Notes: generated by a model not told the origin, from the letters alone. 64,000 bases of DNA from Mesaphorura yosii (GCA_009869945.1 WIXG01000178.1:95869-159868); one strand, 5' to 3'; positions 14,001 through 28,843 are shown, counted from the first letter of the stretch. Translations and numbers: made by a program.

Positions 14001-16399
14001 TTCCTTTACAACTGCGACTAAAATGAATATGCAACGTGTATTTAGGTAGAAAGTATGGGAGTCCTTTGCTTGCCCTGACTTTCCTTCTCCGGGCTTCGAG
14101 TTCCCTTTGTTTAAAAATCCTTGGGATGAAGGCACGCAATACAAGAGGCAAATAGCAAATACGCGAGCCATGCAATTTGCATTATAGTAAGTGCTCTGAT
14201 CTGCAAGCTGCATCTTTGAGATTGCATTTTTCCGCATGGTAAGCAAAAGAGAAGGATCAAACGCAATACGCAAAAGAGTGCAAAAACTGTAGTTTTCTCA
14301 AATCTTCCAGCGGAATGAGAAAAGGCACACAGCAGGACAAAACTTTCCTTGTGTTTGCTTGAGCAGCAGTTGCTGATTGCAGCAGAGGATAAGGAATGGC
14401 GCTTTTGGGAACGTGTATATTAACCGTAAGAGAATTGCAATAAAAGCAGCAGACAAAAATAAAGTCCAAAACCTCACGCCTTGCCAGAACTTTGTTGTCT
14501 TGCCAGAGTTTGTGTCTTGAAATTGCCTATCTTCATCTTATAGTGCGGGGCGTGCAGTTCTAAGCTCAAGTCGCCCTCAGGACGTCTCAATTTGATTGTA
14601 CTAAATTATTCCTTGTCGTGCCTGTAAAACATTCAATTTACTTTTGCACAGTTCCTGGAAGTTGGAAAATGACAAGGGAAGACGAGGCGACACAATTTTA
14701 TTCCTGCCACCCGACCCGAATCAATTCCGCGACAATCTTCGAAGGGAACAATAAGCAATGGAAGCAGGGACGGGTTGGGCTCACAGTTTAACGAACTGAA
14801 ATATGAATCTGATTCGAAATTCGTGGCAGCCATTAAACAGGATTCGTGATTATTATTATTAGGAAAATTCTTGGAAAGAAAAGAAAAAACCACAAGAACA
14901 TGAAATCTGAGGAAGGAATTGACTGGCCGGGCTTTGGGGGTTCGCAGTTCATATTCCACTGTTTTTGAAATATTACATTCAGATGCACAATCAAGTGGAA
15001 GAAAGTGCATTAGTGCGTCTGGAGAACACGCAACCGCTGCTAACGAAGGACTGTTAACATGGGAGCGAGAAAAGAGTTAAAGCATGGATAATTCCAATTT
15101 TGTCAGATTTCTTCATCAGTCTTCCGGGACGCCGACAAGCTTTCTTCTTCCTTTTCATTTTCATGGCACGATGATGTGGCCGTGACAAGTGAGGAGCGGC
15201 TCTAACGAGTCAATGATTCATCTCGCTTGATAAGGAAGTGAAGGCAAGGAGAGGTTAACGCGACGTTATTTAATGCACCACACGAACGGTTTGAATGGGG
15301 TCGTTCTGCTTGTAGGAGAAGAACAGAACGGGTTTTACTACAAGACAGCAATTGTACGTTGATGAGCTGACGGGGACGATGACATGGCGAATTCGATGGA
15401 GCAAGGGCAGAGCAGGAAGATGAACACAGAACAAGCCAACTGAGTGAGAAATAACAGAATTGACGTTTTTTGTTCTTTCTCGCCAGCCTGAATAACCTGT
15501 GCAAGAAAAACAGGAGAAATCGTAATAAAATGAGGAAAGTCAAGAGGAACAGGAAGCAGAATATAAAATAGAAGAATCTGCCAGAGTGAACCAGTCGAAC
15601 GTGAGTTATTTCCTGGCAGCCATGTCGCTTGTCGTAGCTGCTGTCCCGAAATGGGTGCATTGATTCAACGCTTTTGTGCGAGGGAACACATGCAAACAAT
15701 GGATGCGTGTGAAGACCTAACCTTTAGAAATCTGTATTTTAGGCATTTGTCAGAACGCTTGAAAAATCAGATCCAACAAAACCAACACGGAGTACGTGAG
15801 AATTATGTACAAATTTCATTGCATATGCATGTAGAGCACGGAGCAAATCCAGGCTAAAGCGAGGAAAAGCGTGCATGTCTTTATGTGTTCAATTCATACA
15901 ACGAGAACCGAAGAAAAGAATTCTATTCCTTAAACAATGGAAGCTCAGGAGATCATAAGACCGTAAAAGATCAGATTTGTGAACCTACAAATACGCACTG
16001 AACAGTTGAAGCGCAGGCACGCAGAAATCATACAATCTGTCTCGGAGACGACAACGCGGTGTTTTGCCTGAGTACACTCGATGGCTGAATTTCTGTCCTC
16101 AATTTTACAGAAAGCTGGAGTCTGATGGTGCGACGCGATTCAGAAGAAGTTCTTTGCTTGGAGCGCCCATGATAAAATCAGCACATAAAGTGGGAGTCCT
16201 CTGCTCGATAAAAATGAAATATTTGCCAAACTAAATGCACACCGAAAGAAGAAAAGAACAAAGAATATATTGTGGTTTTCGGTTTAAATAAAACTTATGT
16301 GCTGTGTGCGTAGAAATAAACCCCGAAATATCAAAGGGATTTCTTCAGCAATATTTGGCTAATGCCAAAGAAATTATTGTTCATAAATTATGGAGATTT

Positions 16400-16483
16400 C
16401 CCTCCATTTCCCCTATATCTCCCATTCCCCCCTATTTCCCCTATTTCCCCCTAATCCCCGCTGTTTCCCTCACTCCCCCCCCC
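16400..16483 (-). repeat. C-rich/G-rich tract with G-quadruplex potential
   Basis: The plus strand has nine runs of 3 to 9 C (16400-02, 16410-13, 16421-23, 16427-32, 16438-41, 16447-51, 16456-59, 16467-69, 16475-83) separated by 3-7 nt A/T-rich spacers, many of the form CTATTTCC. The minus strand therefore has nine G-runs with short loops. It looks like a degenerate minisatellite. Confidence 0.85.
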
Positions 16484-19400
16484 TTAACTCATCTTCGGTC
16501 TTGTGTCCAATTGTTACTTGACACTCGGGTGAATTCATGGTAGACGCTGGAAAGAGTATCAAACTTTCATCTTTACACTGGCAGGACAGCAACACAAAAA
16601 GGAAAGCACGAGATCAGGAGTTGTCATCCTCAAGAATGGAGTAACAGTGAGTTTTCATATTTCAGATGCTCATAATGCGTTTGAAACTAACGGAGGCCAA
16701 CCGCAAACTTGAAGTTTTGCAAGGATGAAAATCGATAGCCTGTTCTGAATAAAAAATTGAATATTTGTATGTTCATGGTCCGTTTCAACCAGCATAGAAA
16801 TACTGAAAACATTGCAGCACAAACGGAGAAAAAATTGCGACAGAGTTCTCGTGCTCCGTGAAATAGCAAAGATCGGGAAACTCATTCTTGCCTTTAGCAC
16901 AAAAAAAAGTACTGAATATTTGACTTTCATTACGAAATGCTAGAAAATAAAACTGCACATAATTTGAAAGAAAAGAGAAACAAGAAGAGTCATCCTCATG
17001 CAAAATAGCAGCATTTATATTACATCCTGTATCCTTGCACAAAGAAAATCAAATTCCGGACACAAGGAGACAGAACCCATGCCTTCACGCTCAACGAATT
17101 CACAATGCATGCACTCCTGCAGGAAACTCGCTGCTTATCTCTTCCAAGAAAGCTGCCTGAAATTTGTGCCAGCAGAATCCAATATTTACGCTTTTCACGT
17201 GAAGTGAAATGACCTACTAAAATAATATTTATGCGTCCGTGTATGTGGCAGCGCGAGGAATTTAATACCAATTCCATGCCACCTTAAATGAAATTCATTC
17301 ACCCTTTCTACGGAGAAATACGCTAGACTGAACGGAGAATCTTAATTGAGATAACGCGAATCGCAGGCGTTCGTGCTCTCGCATTTTTTTGCTGAACCCA
17401 ATCCGAATAACAAGAACAAAAAACAACCTGGCAAACGGAGAGTTCAACAGCTACACAACCGACATTGACAAGGCCAAGTTAAGCTTATTGATGAGATAAC
17501 AAATGCTGCTGGTCTCGTTGGCTATGACGACGTGGACACAATCACACACAAGACCTGTGAGACGAGGAAGCAAGAACGGGCAAGACGAAGGGAAATAATA
17601 TGATTGAAAATGGAATGACACGCTAAATTTGGATAAATCATTTTTCACTTTCTCTCGTGTTTTCTCCTCCGCTCACTTTCGTCGTCCGTGTTTTGGTGTC
17701 CTGAAAGAATAAAATACGGAGCGAAAAGAAACTACATTTCTCGGTCAAAATCACACGCCAACATCAATTTCCCCACACCCGCTGCCCCACCACCAACCAA
17801 CTTTGAATTTTGGGTCTCCCTTTCGTGTTCCCATGAATCCTCGCGCCAATGCGTGCGGTTTCGGGCTGCCGTTGCAGAAGCGAGCGGAATTCACGTGCAT
17901 AATGTAAAAAGAATTGTGAGTGATTCATTATTTAAAATAAAAAGGAGAGGAAACATTCATTTACGGTGGTGATAAAAGAAAGAGAAAAAACGACGGCGGA
18001 GAAAGTCGTGCAGAGTAACACGAATGAATAAAATGAATGAATGAAAGGTGGAGCGGCAGAACGCGAGGATTCCAAGGTGTGCTTTTCCTGTATGAATGGA
18101 ACGACGGCTCGGAGCAGCTGAAGAAAGAAAGAATGGAAACGTGAGAAGAAAGATTTGTTTTTCAAGGATTAGCAGATTCCGAGAAGGAGGAAACACAAGA
18201 TGTTGTGGCACTAGAACAACTTATTTCTCCTGAGCCATTCGCTACGCTCTGAGAAGGTTCGAAGATGATGATGAATCTTTCCATCTTCATGATGAATTCA
18301 TTTGGAGTATTACCGTTATGGCGAGGAGCGACAGACAATATAAGACCTCGTCTGCTGCTGCCGAGAAGTGTGAGCTTTCGCTGCTAAGACCTGGGACAGG
18401 TTTTCCTAAATCCAGGCGGCTCTAATTTACATTTCCACAGATTTTTCAGAAGCCTTGTTAGGACGGGGATTGGCGGCTTTGGTCGAGCCATGGCGCCTTT
18501 TCCCACGAACAAGTTTTTCATCACTTTTTCCCTGCCTTCGGAAGCAAGTTGGAGAAACAGCGACACGTGGAATGAGACAAAGGCGCTGGCTCACGTGCCG
18601 CATATTGCACAATTCGCATTTGCGACGACAGAAATTGCCCTTGCATGTTAATCTCGCAGACAAGGAGAGAATTCAGGATGACACCCCGCGAAAGACATTC
18701 CGGACGTCTTAATTTTATTTCCGACCCGAATACTTTGAATTATTTACATCCATTAAGCAAGTTACGGCAGACAAAATTGCATGTTTGTGTCCTTTCCATT
18801 TTGAATAATGTATTTTATGTCTTTGTTACACTCTCCAACCGAGTCGTAAGTTCTCCTAAAAAGTGGCTACAAAATGCATTGCAATTGGAGGCATTTAAGA
18901 AGGTGCATTTTGTTATAGTTTTATAACCCGCAGCCATTTGGTAGATCAACTTGCAGAGTTAGTACTTGTTGTGTTTTGCAGACAAGAGAATTATACCGTC
19001 TTGATGAGACAGTAGTCATGTGGCCCATCTTCTTGAGATATAAACCTCCTGAATAAAAGAAGAGCAAGTGCAGGATGCTTGGCACGACATTGGTTGCTTG
19101 AAATTTCGTAGTAAGAACAATTCGCATAATTTAATTTAATAATAGTAAAGTTCAAATGTCTCATAGACGAATCCTGGCGAAATTTTCTTGAAGCCTTCGT
19201 TTTGCTGGGCGAATTTTAGCACATGATTCGTTCCTTTTGTTGGCGTCCGAGTCGCCATCCTGATTGTTCTCTCGGATGCGTCTCTTGTTCACTGCACTTC
19301 ACAGCCTCTTCTTCAATCTCGCGTCACAACTCATTCTCATTATCTAGCGCAAAGCAATGAATGATTAATGACGCCTTTCCTCCTTCATCACATCGAATCA

Positions 19401-22400
19401 TCTCGACAATCCGTCTTTCTCCCAGATGTATTATCTTTCTCTTTTTCTCAAGTCAGCACAGCCTGCTTGCCGCGTCAGTCTTTCTCGTGTCCTTCGTCTC
19501 TTGTTCTCTTTAAAAAGATAATTTTATGGGATGATGAAAGTTAATGTCTTTCTCTCCCAGCTTGTACATATTGTTATACGATTATTATTAAGTGCTCTTA
19601 TAATTGAACTACTATGCGAATGCACGTAATACAGCCAGAGTCACAGTCGCGTCGCGTCAGCACCAAACTTTGTTTCAGAACTTGCCACCATTGTCCGGTG
19701 TCATTCTGCGTCCTTCACTAATCCCAAACTCAATGACCGAGCAACTGCCCGCGTGCCACGTGGCCTCTTTCTTCCCTCTTCGTGCACCAAAATAAGTTCT
19801 GAGTACGCATAACGCAGGACGAAAATCTAATGAGCCCATTTGTAAGTTGAGAGTGTGAAGAAAACAAGTAAACGACAGCGGTCTGCTTGAAGAAATCTGC
19901 AACTTTGCGCATTTGACTGGGCAATATGTCCGAAAATTAACGAAAGCTGCTAAGAATGCATGCCCATGAGTAGAATATTAAAGATGCCGAATTTCATGGA
20001 GTCATTGAAGATCATTGAGAAAAGTAGATATGTGACATGGGTGGAATCGAATTATCTGACGCCAGTTGTCCTAATGAACATGAACGCCACTCGTTAGGGA
20101 AGCAAGGCAGTGAAATTGTTGGCGCTAAAACAGTGTCAACAAAAACATCTACGCATATACGAGGGCAACAAATAGAACGGCGAGTGATGACGAGTGACTC
20201 CCAGTTAAGCCTGCGTTTCAAGTATAATTTGGTTTGTTTACCGTTGGCATCGTCAACAAGAGACAAGCAGCGCATTAGTAAATCATTACATTTCCATTCC
20301 ACACACATTGGATGAAGTCTAAAGGCAGGAGCTCCTGATTGAATTTAAGGTTGTTCACATCGCAGTCGCAACCTCATCAGTTGATGAATTTATTTACAGT
20401 GCTCTGAACTTCAGTATTACAGCAGAGAGCTGTGAAAGGCGAATGCGTGCTGATGTACTTATTCACTCAACGCATTAAACTCGCATTACCGTCGCACGCA
20501 TAAAATATTTACCTTTCTCCAATCCAATTTAACATCTCTTTATGCAAAGTGTTATTGCCAAATCATGGCACAGTGGAAATGGAATTATGGCGTAAAAGAC
20601 GCGCCAACTGAAAATGCATCCCGATGTCGATTATTGGAAAGTACTTAGACATTCACGCACTTGGCTCAGGACAAAAAAAAATTTGCTCCCGAAATGTTAT
20701 TGCGCCCACCAACGTGCACCTCCACCCAACCTCTCTCTGTCGTTCCGTGCCCCGCGTGCGAGCCATTTCCCCATGTCACACAGAAAACAACTGCATTTTA
20801 TGCCCTTCTTAAAATGGATTTTACAGACAATTCTGCTGCAAAGTGTCGACTTTCGTTGTCGAGTTCAAACGAATGCGTCATGCAACCAATTCTCTCTGGC
20901 GTTTGTCGCTTTTGTAATACAGTTTTATGGAAACTTATTTAAAACCATGTTTAATTATCAACGTGGGTTCAATCCCTCCAATGGCCAATGGATTAACAAT
21001 TTGTGAATGACACCGATACAGGCAACTTTTGACTTTCGAATGGTGGCAGAAATGTTGTATCTTTCCCCCTTCCGTGTCATCGTCATCCTCCACACGGGGA
21101 CTTGCCTACTTTGTTTCGAGTGCCTATTACGAGAGCAATAATAATAAAAGCACACCTAACACCAGCACGAAAAATTACCAAACTCGCGAAAAACTTGTGT
21201 GTCATCAGTTTGTTGATTCGTGGTGCACATGGAGCAAGCACATGGCTGGCAGCTGGGCAGGGCAGACTGGCTGGTAGCATTGCACTGGAGACTTTGTAAT
21301 GGATTTTGTTGAATCCTACTTTTTTAGTTTGGTTGTCCCAGAAGTTGGTAAAGTTGTTTTATGGTGCCAGTTCTCGATTTCTCTGTTTGGCTATCCGAAA
21401 CTCGCCTTCCCTCCGCAGAGTGTAAACAGAGTGGGCTAGTGTGACAGAAAAAGTTGGCTGACAGTAATAATGTGACGGTTGCATACGGGAAAGCAAAGAG
21501 AAAGCGAGAATAATTGCAGCTATAAAGTTATTTCGTTTTTTTGTTTGTTTTTTGTCAAGTTGACTCGAAGGCACAATAATCTGCAAGCAGGCTCCAGCAG
21601 GATCCATAGCAGGAGCAGGTCGCATATATAATTTCACAATATGTTACGCCTGTTTTGAAATGTAGTACAAAGCTGTCTGTTTCTGGCTCACTTTCTCCGT
21701 TGAGGCGTGAAACACGGAACATTTAGACTCTACCGTGCAGTAACACAAAAGAATGGCTGATTCGTCCCTTTCTTTCTTTCGTGTAATCTGTATTATTGGA
21801 CGTGTGTCCATTGAGTTGATCATAATTTTCTTGTCACTCTAGATTTGTCATACGACTACAGTTGATATATAACCTACGCGCGTGTAATCTAGACTTCACG
21901 AGTTGTGATAGTTTCGACTTTCTTTCTCCCATCCAAACTTGTATTACTGTTATTATTGTTTCCATTCCAATTGTGCCAACAGCAAGGAAAACTTCATCAG
22001 CGACTAGAAACAGGAAAGACATATTTCCAACTTCAAAATGTCAGGTTTTCTTTACGCACTGCCTCCGTCCAGCCGTTTTCACGCACTTCCTCGGTCTTTT
22101 CAGCACGAATCCACTTCCGAGTTGGCATTATTTATTGCTTCTCGACGGATTTTACACATTAATGAAACAGCATAATTTATTGCTCTACGCAGCTTAACTC
22201 TAAGCTCCTTATTACATTTAATTCGACACTTGTGTACGCTTGGCGAAGAAACCGAGTTTCAAGTTCTGCACACAAATCCAAATATTTTGCTAATCTACCA
22301 GCCACGGAGAGAGCAGGTATAACAAGATTAAGAGATGCTGTTCTCGCGGTTTTCTCTCTTTTTGCCCGGCCTGCACGGGACAGACATTTCGCACTTAATT

Positions 22401-23283
22401 CGTTGTGGGCACTCGCAAAGACCTGAGCCTGATGCAAATTCTGGTCTGCCGCATGCCATCGCGACCGATGAGTCAGGATTCTTATCTGCCAGCCCCAAAA
22501 TTGCATTGCTCCAGATCCGCAAGAAGCTAGGGCTTTTGTACTTGTTCGCTCGCAAGAGTCGGCTGGCCGTCGGTTTGGCGCATAAATAAAGAAGCAATAA
22601 GGAAAAGATGAAGAGAGAGAAAGGATTTGGAGCAAGTAAATCTAAGAATATTGTTCCCAGAGGAATTATTTGGAGTTATAATATGTAGTTAGAAGCATCA
22701 TACCCCAACCCAAGAAATGGGAATTGTGTATAACGGTTCCAGTAAACTGCTGCGCGGCTGTTGTGATATTTCTGAAAATATTACAAAACTGGAAGCCCGT
22801 ACTGAACGTAAAGCAGTCATTGAAGGCGTACAGAGCACAGAGGCCCTCTGAAGAAAGTGGGCAAGCGTGAGGAGTGGAGAGAGAAAACGCAACTTGAAGA
22901 AAAAGGAGAATTTTCCTTCGACTTGACACCTTTTATCATCACAATAAAACCAACTTGGTTTTCTTTCCTCAGACTACCTTTCTCCACAATGACTCTCTTT
23001 CACCATGATGATCGCGATACTGCACATAATGCAGATGCTGCTCGAGAGCAGTGTGCAAAATACACAAAGGAATGATCCTCCGGCCTAATAAATTTGTCAC
23101 TCTGACTGAGAAAGGAAGGTCGTGGACTTGAAACTGGGTGAATGGGCAACGCCGCTGTTCACTGCACGCCACGCAAACCATGAGAAATGAATTGCACATT
23201 CAGAACAGAACAGATGTTTCATTCCGGAATCCACGTTATTACTTTACAATCCTCTATTCTGCTTTCTGCTCTCTGTTTTGCAG

Positions 23284-23516
23284 TCGGTTATTTGAATAAT
23301 AATATTATTTTAATACCGTACGCTCCTCGGCCGATTAAATGCGTCCACGTATTTTGTCAAAACAAAATTCTACGCCTCAATCTCCGGCAAGTGGATCTGC
23401 TCTCGAATAATCCTGTGGAAGAATCCCGACACATTTACTACCATCCAATGCAGGCAGATCACAAGCATTTTCCGTCCACCGTTCACAGTTCGCTGGTGAT
23501 GTCGAACGGGAGATAA
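23284..23516 (+). CDS. possible terminal coding exon, 76 aa; unproven
   Basis: A textbook acceptor (long pyrimidine tract ending ttttgcag) ends at 23283. The frame that joins with two bases finishing a codon stays open to TAA at 23516. Codon third positions over the last 55 codons are rich in C and G (for example CTC CGG CAA GTG GAT CTG), as in a coding exon. The peptide is basic, then His/Tyr-rich (ESRHIYYHPMQADHKHF) and ends VMSNGR. No family recognised and no upstream partner exon found. Confidence 0.2.
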
Positions 23517-26500
23517 ACCCGAAACGAATGCTTAATACAGTGTGAAAATATGCATGAAGACCACATTTCGCCACATTCCTCGCGCATTTCTCCGTTGCTT
23601 CATGAAAATATGTATTTTAAGTTCTCAGCTACAGTGTCATTCGGAAACGCAGTCTACTTGGTCTTATTTACAGCTTTAACCACAACATTGAACTCGGGTT
23701 TAAACGTTTCATGTCAAATAGATATCTGAAGGTACAATGCCCTGGTTTCAGCACAACTTTCAAATGTTTCTAGGATAGAAGGCCTGGGACGCTTACGCCA
23801 GATGTTGTACTCTGCAACTGTGCATCCTTTTTTTGTAGCCCATCGTTGGTAACATGCAAAACCAACACAGTGACTTTTCCAGAAATTGCAATAGAACATT
23901 GAAATTGCCATTGCAATGTTAGTCAAGCTAGCTTGGTTCTGAATTCAGAGAGACACGGAATGACACACCAAGATAAGATTCAGCGTGCAAAGAAAAAATG
24001 CGGCTGTACCCTCGCAAAAATGTTGAAACGTCGTCGACGTCCTAGTCAGTCGAAATGCTGGCAAATGACTTGTTGCAATCTCTTGTCGACGTTCGGTTAC
24101 ATCTTTTGTACACACTTCCTTCTGTTTTCTCTTTCATGTGCCACATAATAAATCAGAAACGAATTTTTTCTCGCTGAAGAAAGGCAAAAAAGACATTTAT
24201 ATCGAAAGAGAGAAAAATATGCTTTGGTTATGTTGCGATGTATTATTTTTTCTTCTGGCGTTCTTCGTGTCTGTCGCTCGCCGCCGTGTTTCATTTTCAT
24301 TCCACAAGAAATTCATAAAAGATTAATGGCCTGTGTATATTTTTCTCGATGTCACTGGAACGTCTCCCAGCATACTTTCTCCTTGCCAGGCGGAAATCGA
24401 TGTTTGCGTCTTGAAAAGTATCCAAGCTCAATTTCTGAATATGCTGCTTTCGAATGTCGCACCGCAAACTGGGTTGATGCTGATACTTGAACTTCCAATT
24501 TAACCTCCAAGACACGCTTCAGATGATGTGCGGTTTCGATCGTAACCGCAGTGTTTTCCAGCGAAACTAAACACAACCAAAATTTTCCGCAAGAGGGGGA
24601 GTACACTGGACATCGGTTTACTAATATTTACGGTTTGCTTGTCCGCGTTTACTTTAATGCCTTCCTTTTAAGCATCATTTCATGCGTGTGTGTTTTGACA
24701 TGTCCTTCATTCGTTCAAGGTTCAAGATTCATTCATCTCAACTCTTCATTTTCCGTAAAGTCCATGAACTATTCACACAAGTCTGACAAGAAAAATGAGA
24801 AAAGTGCGTTCCACATCGGACGGACAGGTGAGTTGAACGGAGAAGTATGAGAGGACAACAAATTGCGCTTTGATATCACCGGAGTATAAAAACGTCCAGC
24901 CACGCCGCGTCGTAGAGAGGAAATTGGATCGCATCTCTCAATCTGTCTTTCTTTTGTCTTTTCGGCCTCTTTCGACCAGCCCATTGTCCGCTCACAATGA
25001 AAACTCATCAAAATACCAATTTAAGCGGAAGCATGAAAGGAGTGCCAAGTAGACACAAGCTGAGTGGCATCACTCATCCACATTATGCAGCCTCATGCAT
25101 GCATGAAACCTTGCGAAAAACCCAATCAGAACGAAAGACAGTGTGGGCCTTGAGCAAAGTTATATTGTTCGTTTAATTTGCATGTCTTACGACTTATGAC
25201 CTTTTTATTTGCAGGGAAATAATGGAATTTTCCTTCATTTTACGATTGTTCTCAATAAATTTGACAAATATGCCCGATCTTAAAAGCGTATCCCGAAGCA
25301 ATAAGTAATAAATTCGCGTATTGCTTTCTTGGAATTGAATTGCTTAATAATCGAGCTGCTGCGAGGTACAAAACAGGAGCAAATTCTTAAGCCTCGGGAC
25401 TCTTAAACCTCTCCCGAACTGCGTCATAAAACACTAAAGGCCAAACCCGTGCATAAACTCAGCGCATTACTCAATTATACTTAAAATTTGCGCTACGAGT
25501 CCTGCTTGGCTGGGAGTTAAAGACCCATTAAAATATTTTCTGCCGAAGCGAAACGAGAAGCCAGAGTTAAGTGGCAGGCTGGGTTGACTTCAAAACGTGT
25601 GGCTGCTTATTACAGGGCATAAAAGATGAAACACAAAGAAAAACGAGTTGCTTATTGTATTATATTACAAGTACAACACATTATGCTGCCATTATATTTT
25701 ATATCTTATGTATTTTAATATGTCGAAATTTCAAACTACTCGAGTTTCATGCTCTCGAATAACTTAAGGGCATGCTCTACAAAGCGACGGCAGAGGATGA
25801 CGACGAAAGAGCAGGAATTCAGTTCTCTTTCACCGCCAGTTTTTTTATATTCTTTCATTTCCTCATTTCATGTCATCTTCCTCCTGCATGACTCGTGTTC
25901 TTCGTTACTTTAAAAGAAGATTATACAATTTTATGACAGTTTTATTAGGAAACCTTTTTCCTCGTTCGCGTTCCCCGTGCCACAGGAATTCAGAACGCAG
26001 CGACAGCGGCATTGCGAGTACATGTACGACTATCGTTGTGCTTTGTACTTCTTTTGAGGATGTGTCGTGCTTTCAACAATCAAACTCCTTGTTATCCCGC
26101 AGAAAGGAAGCTACTTCATAAATAGTTTCGGGACTGAAAAATATGGAAAGATTTTTGATGTTTGGCTTCCCCTTCCAGTATAACAGCATAAGAAGCTTCT
26201 TTGCAACCTGCGACTGCATTTCGTTGGTGATTCTTTTGCATATTGCAACAGTTGATTTAAATTTATAATATCCGCTTTCAAGATTTCGTAACTATTCGTT
26301 CAATTATCACTCATTTAGGAAATATTAATCAGCTGATTGCGAGTCACATTTGTCAGTTCTTGAGAGTGAACGGCTCCGCTTCAATTTTGCGTATCTGCAC
26401 CTTTCTCGCGCAAGTCATTTCCGTATTTCGACTTTTCAGCTTAGCGTAGTGCAAAATAATATTAAATGTTCTCGATCTGGGCCTGCATTAGAAAAATGAA

Positions 26501-28611
26501 GCTCGGTTGCGTTCGAGTGTAACTTACGTATTTCGCATTACACGACCAAAACTTTTCATAGGCCATTTCTCGTTTCCATACGCATTTCCTTCCATTTTGT
26601 GTCTCCTCATAAATATTTCTTGGTCACGTCTCCAGTTTGACTTGAAACATTCTTGTCACGTTCTCATGACTTGGAGAATTACGCCGCTATACATTATAAC
26701 TGGACCGAGCGCTGTAAATGGCATGCTGCTTCACGCTTTATACCGCAGATAAATTTAGTCCACCCGGAAAGACGAGTGTACGTATCGCAATCGCAATGCA
26801 GCGTAAGAGAAAGCCTTTTTATATAATATTTATTTTGTCCTGTTTGAAAGGTTCCAATTCGAGCTGCCTTCTCTCTTGTAAATGAAGAGTTGGGAAAGAA
26901 AGAAAATAAGTTAATCCATGTCCAACTACTTTTCTGCTCTTTGCGCAATGTATGGCGTACCTTTGCTTATGCACAGGCCTGCCGTTGCATGCACTCTGAA
27001 AAGTTTGCTCTGCCCCTTACGCACATGGCCGCTCTGACTTTTTCCAGGTTTCTTGTGGAAAGGCAAGTCACGGCACGGCAAGAAAGATTTGAACGTGATT
27101 AGAAAATGTATAAAAAGGAGTGAGGAAAATATTATAGCATGAATTTTTGCTATTACCCGTAACTCTTTCAGCTCTTGTCGGTGTATTGCTTTCACCAATG
27201 CAATGAGTGCATTACCGGACGAAGTCGGCGCATTCATTTTTATTACTACAGTGCTCTGATATCATTTCCCGTTCAAAAACAAAACGGAGGCGAATATTGT
27301 TATTACTGAAATTGTTCCAGCTTGCTTGGTTTTAATTCAATCATAAGGTCATAACAAACCCGATTTTTCTCGTACCTTCCAAAAAAATGTGTATGACATG
27401 CGTAGCATATGAGAAGTGCATAAAAATCAAACGGAGAGTAGTTTATCCTGTTATAAACATCATTTGATTTGTAAAAAAAATGATATGGGAAAATCAATAC
27501 CTTAAAATTCAGCGCTTAAAGAGTGACGACTTCCGAATATCTCCTTACCAGTCCAATTGATTCTTCAATTCAGTTGAACGCAGTCTTGCGCAGTGAGCAT
27601 CTGGTCTTGTTACTCAAGCTGACATTTACTAATATGCAATTTAGAATTACAGTTCCTCGTCATTTTTCTTGTGCTGGTAAAGCTTTTGAGTTTAGCGGCA
27701 AAGTCGTGCTGAATATAAGAAGTTTGTCATGAAACATGAACGTTTTGCTTGTTAACAATATAATAAAACTTTCGTTACGCGAAGTGCAGTATTCCGTAAT
27801 AAGCGCACGCAGCAAGGCAGCAACCCAGCAGAAAGTAAAGTGAGGAAGGTTAGAAGGAAAGAGAAGAAGGTGAAATTGACCGGAAGAAAGTGGGAGCAGG
27901 AAGAAGAAAGCTGGAAAGGCAACGGCGGCAGCGTGACCTCGCCGAATTTGACTGTCGTTCAACAAAGGAGAGTTTTGCGTAAGACTTTCGAGATAAAAAC
28001 CAGCTCAGAACCAGCTGAGTTCAGTTCTTTCACCTTGCACAATGGAGAGTTTACGCTCGTTCTCTTGCATAACGTCTACCCACACACTATTATATAATTT
28101 CAGGTCGATTTACATGCATTTAACCATTTCAGTAGCATTCGTAAATAGTTAACTCCGTACATGAGCATTGTATTTATAAACCCAGAAAGGGGTTAACGGC
28201 TCTTCTTGAAGAAAGTTACGCATGCAATCTTGTCATTAACTCATTCCATACAAACTATATCATGTATCATGCTATTACTGGAACAACCGTAAACGGGAAT
28301 TCTTGAACCACACAAAATATAAATCCATAGTCCGCAAACTTCAAACTAGAAACTGAAATTCCCAGAAAGGCGAAGCACGCCAAGGCGGTATTCCACATGC
28401 ACATGTGCGCCTGACATTAGTATAGATTTTTCTGCTCAACGAGCTCCTGGCATATGAGCTGCATGCTGGACCCGTCTCGGGTTTCGCAATTCCCTTTCGC
28501 TTTTTCTTCGTTACCCGCTCGATTATTGCACAACTTTGCATGGGTTCTCCTTCCTGTGCCTTAAATAATTTTTACCTGCATGCAAATTTTTCCTCACTAA
28601 CAAGCTCATGT

Positions 28612-28627
28612 AATAATTATAATTATT
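28612..28627. repeat. 16-bp perfect palindrome AATAATTATAATTATT
   Basis: Perfect inverted repeat made of TAATTA-type homeodomain cores, close to an octamer-like ATGCAAAT about 30 bp upstream. Short AT palindromes also arise by chance. Confidence 0.6.
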
Positions 28628-28843
28628 GGCCTATTAAAATGTCTTTCACTGCAAGACGCATTGTGTATTTCGCATTCTCACCACCCGAAATGTCATGCGG
28701 CTCTTAATTGTGTCATTCTTCCATAAAAGTTCGTATTTCACTCGTTCGTGTAAATCCTGTGCATGTGCAGGTGCGCTCGACCCGGTGAAAGTCAAAAACC
28801 GATTAAACCGACCGCAACAACAGCGAGAGTTAAAGGCGGCCAT

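Larger units (their letters stand above)
1..28843. other. left flank, no recognised gene
   Basis: AT-rich non-coding sequence with many chance open frames on both strands and short TTC/CTT pyrimidine runs. It holds the weak exon and small-ORF candidates, the G-rich tract and the AP-1 palindrome listed separately. No transposase, reverse transcriptase, tRNA or rRNA recognised. Confidence 0.6.

Noticed and set aside
15202..15699. 165-codon minus-strand frame with a hydrophobic Phe/Leu run
   Set aside because: The hydrophobic run comes from purine-rich GAA/AAG sequence read on the other strand. No splice or start context and no family similarity.
16533..16712. 60-codon open stretch on plus with a protein-like sequence
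   Set aside because: No ATG, no convincing splice sites, length expected by chance.
22177..22635. 152-codon minus frame, with other frames also open on both strands
   Set aside because: The stretch is GC-richer, which removes stops in several frames at once. No frame shows a recognisable domain.
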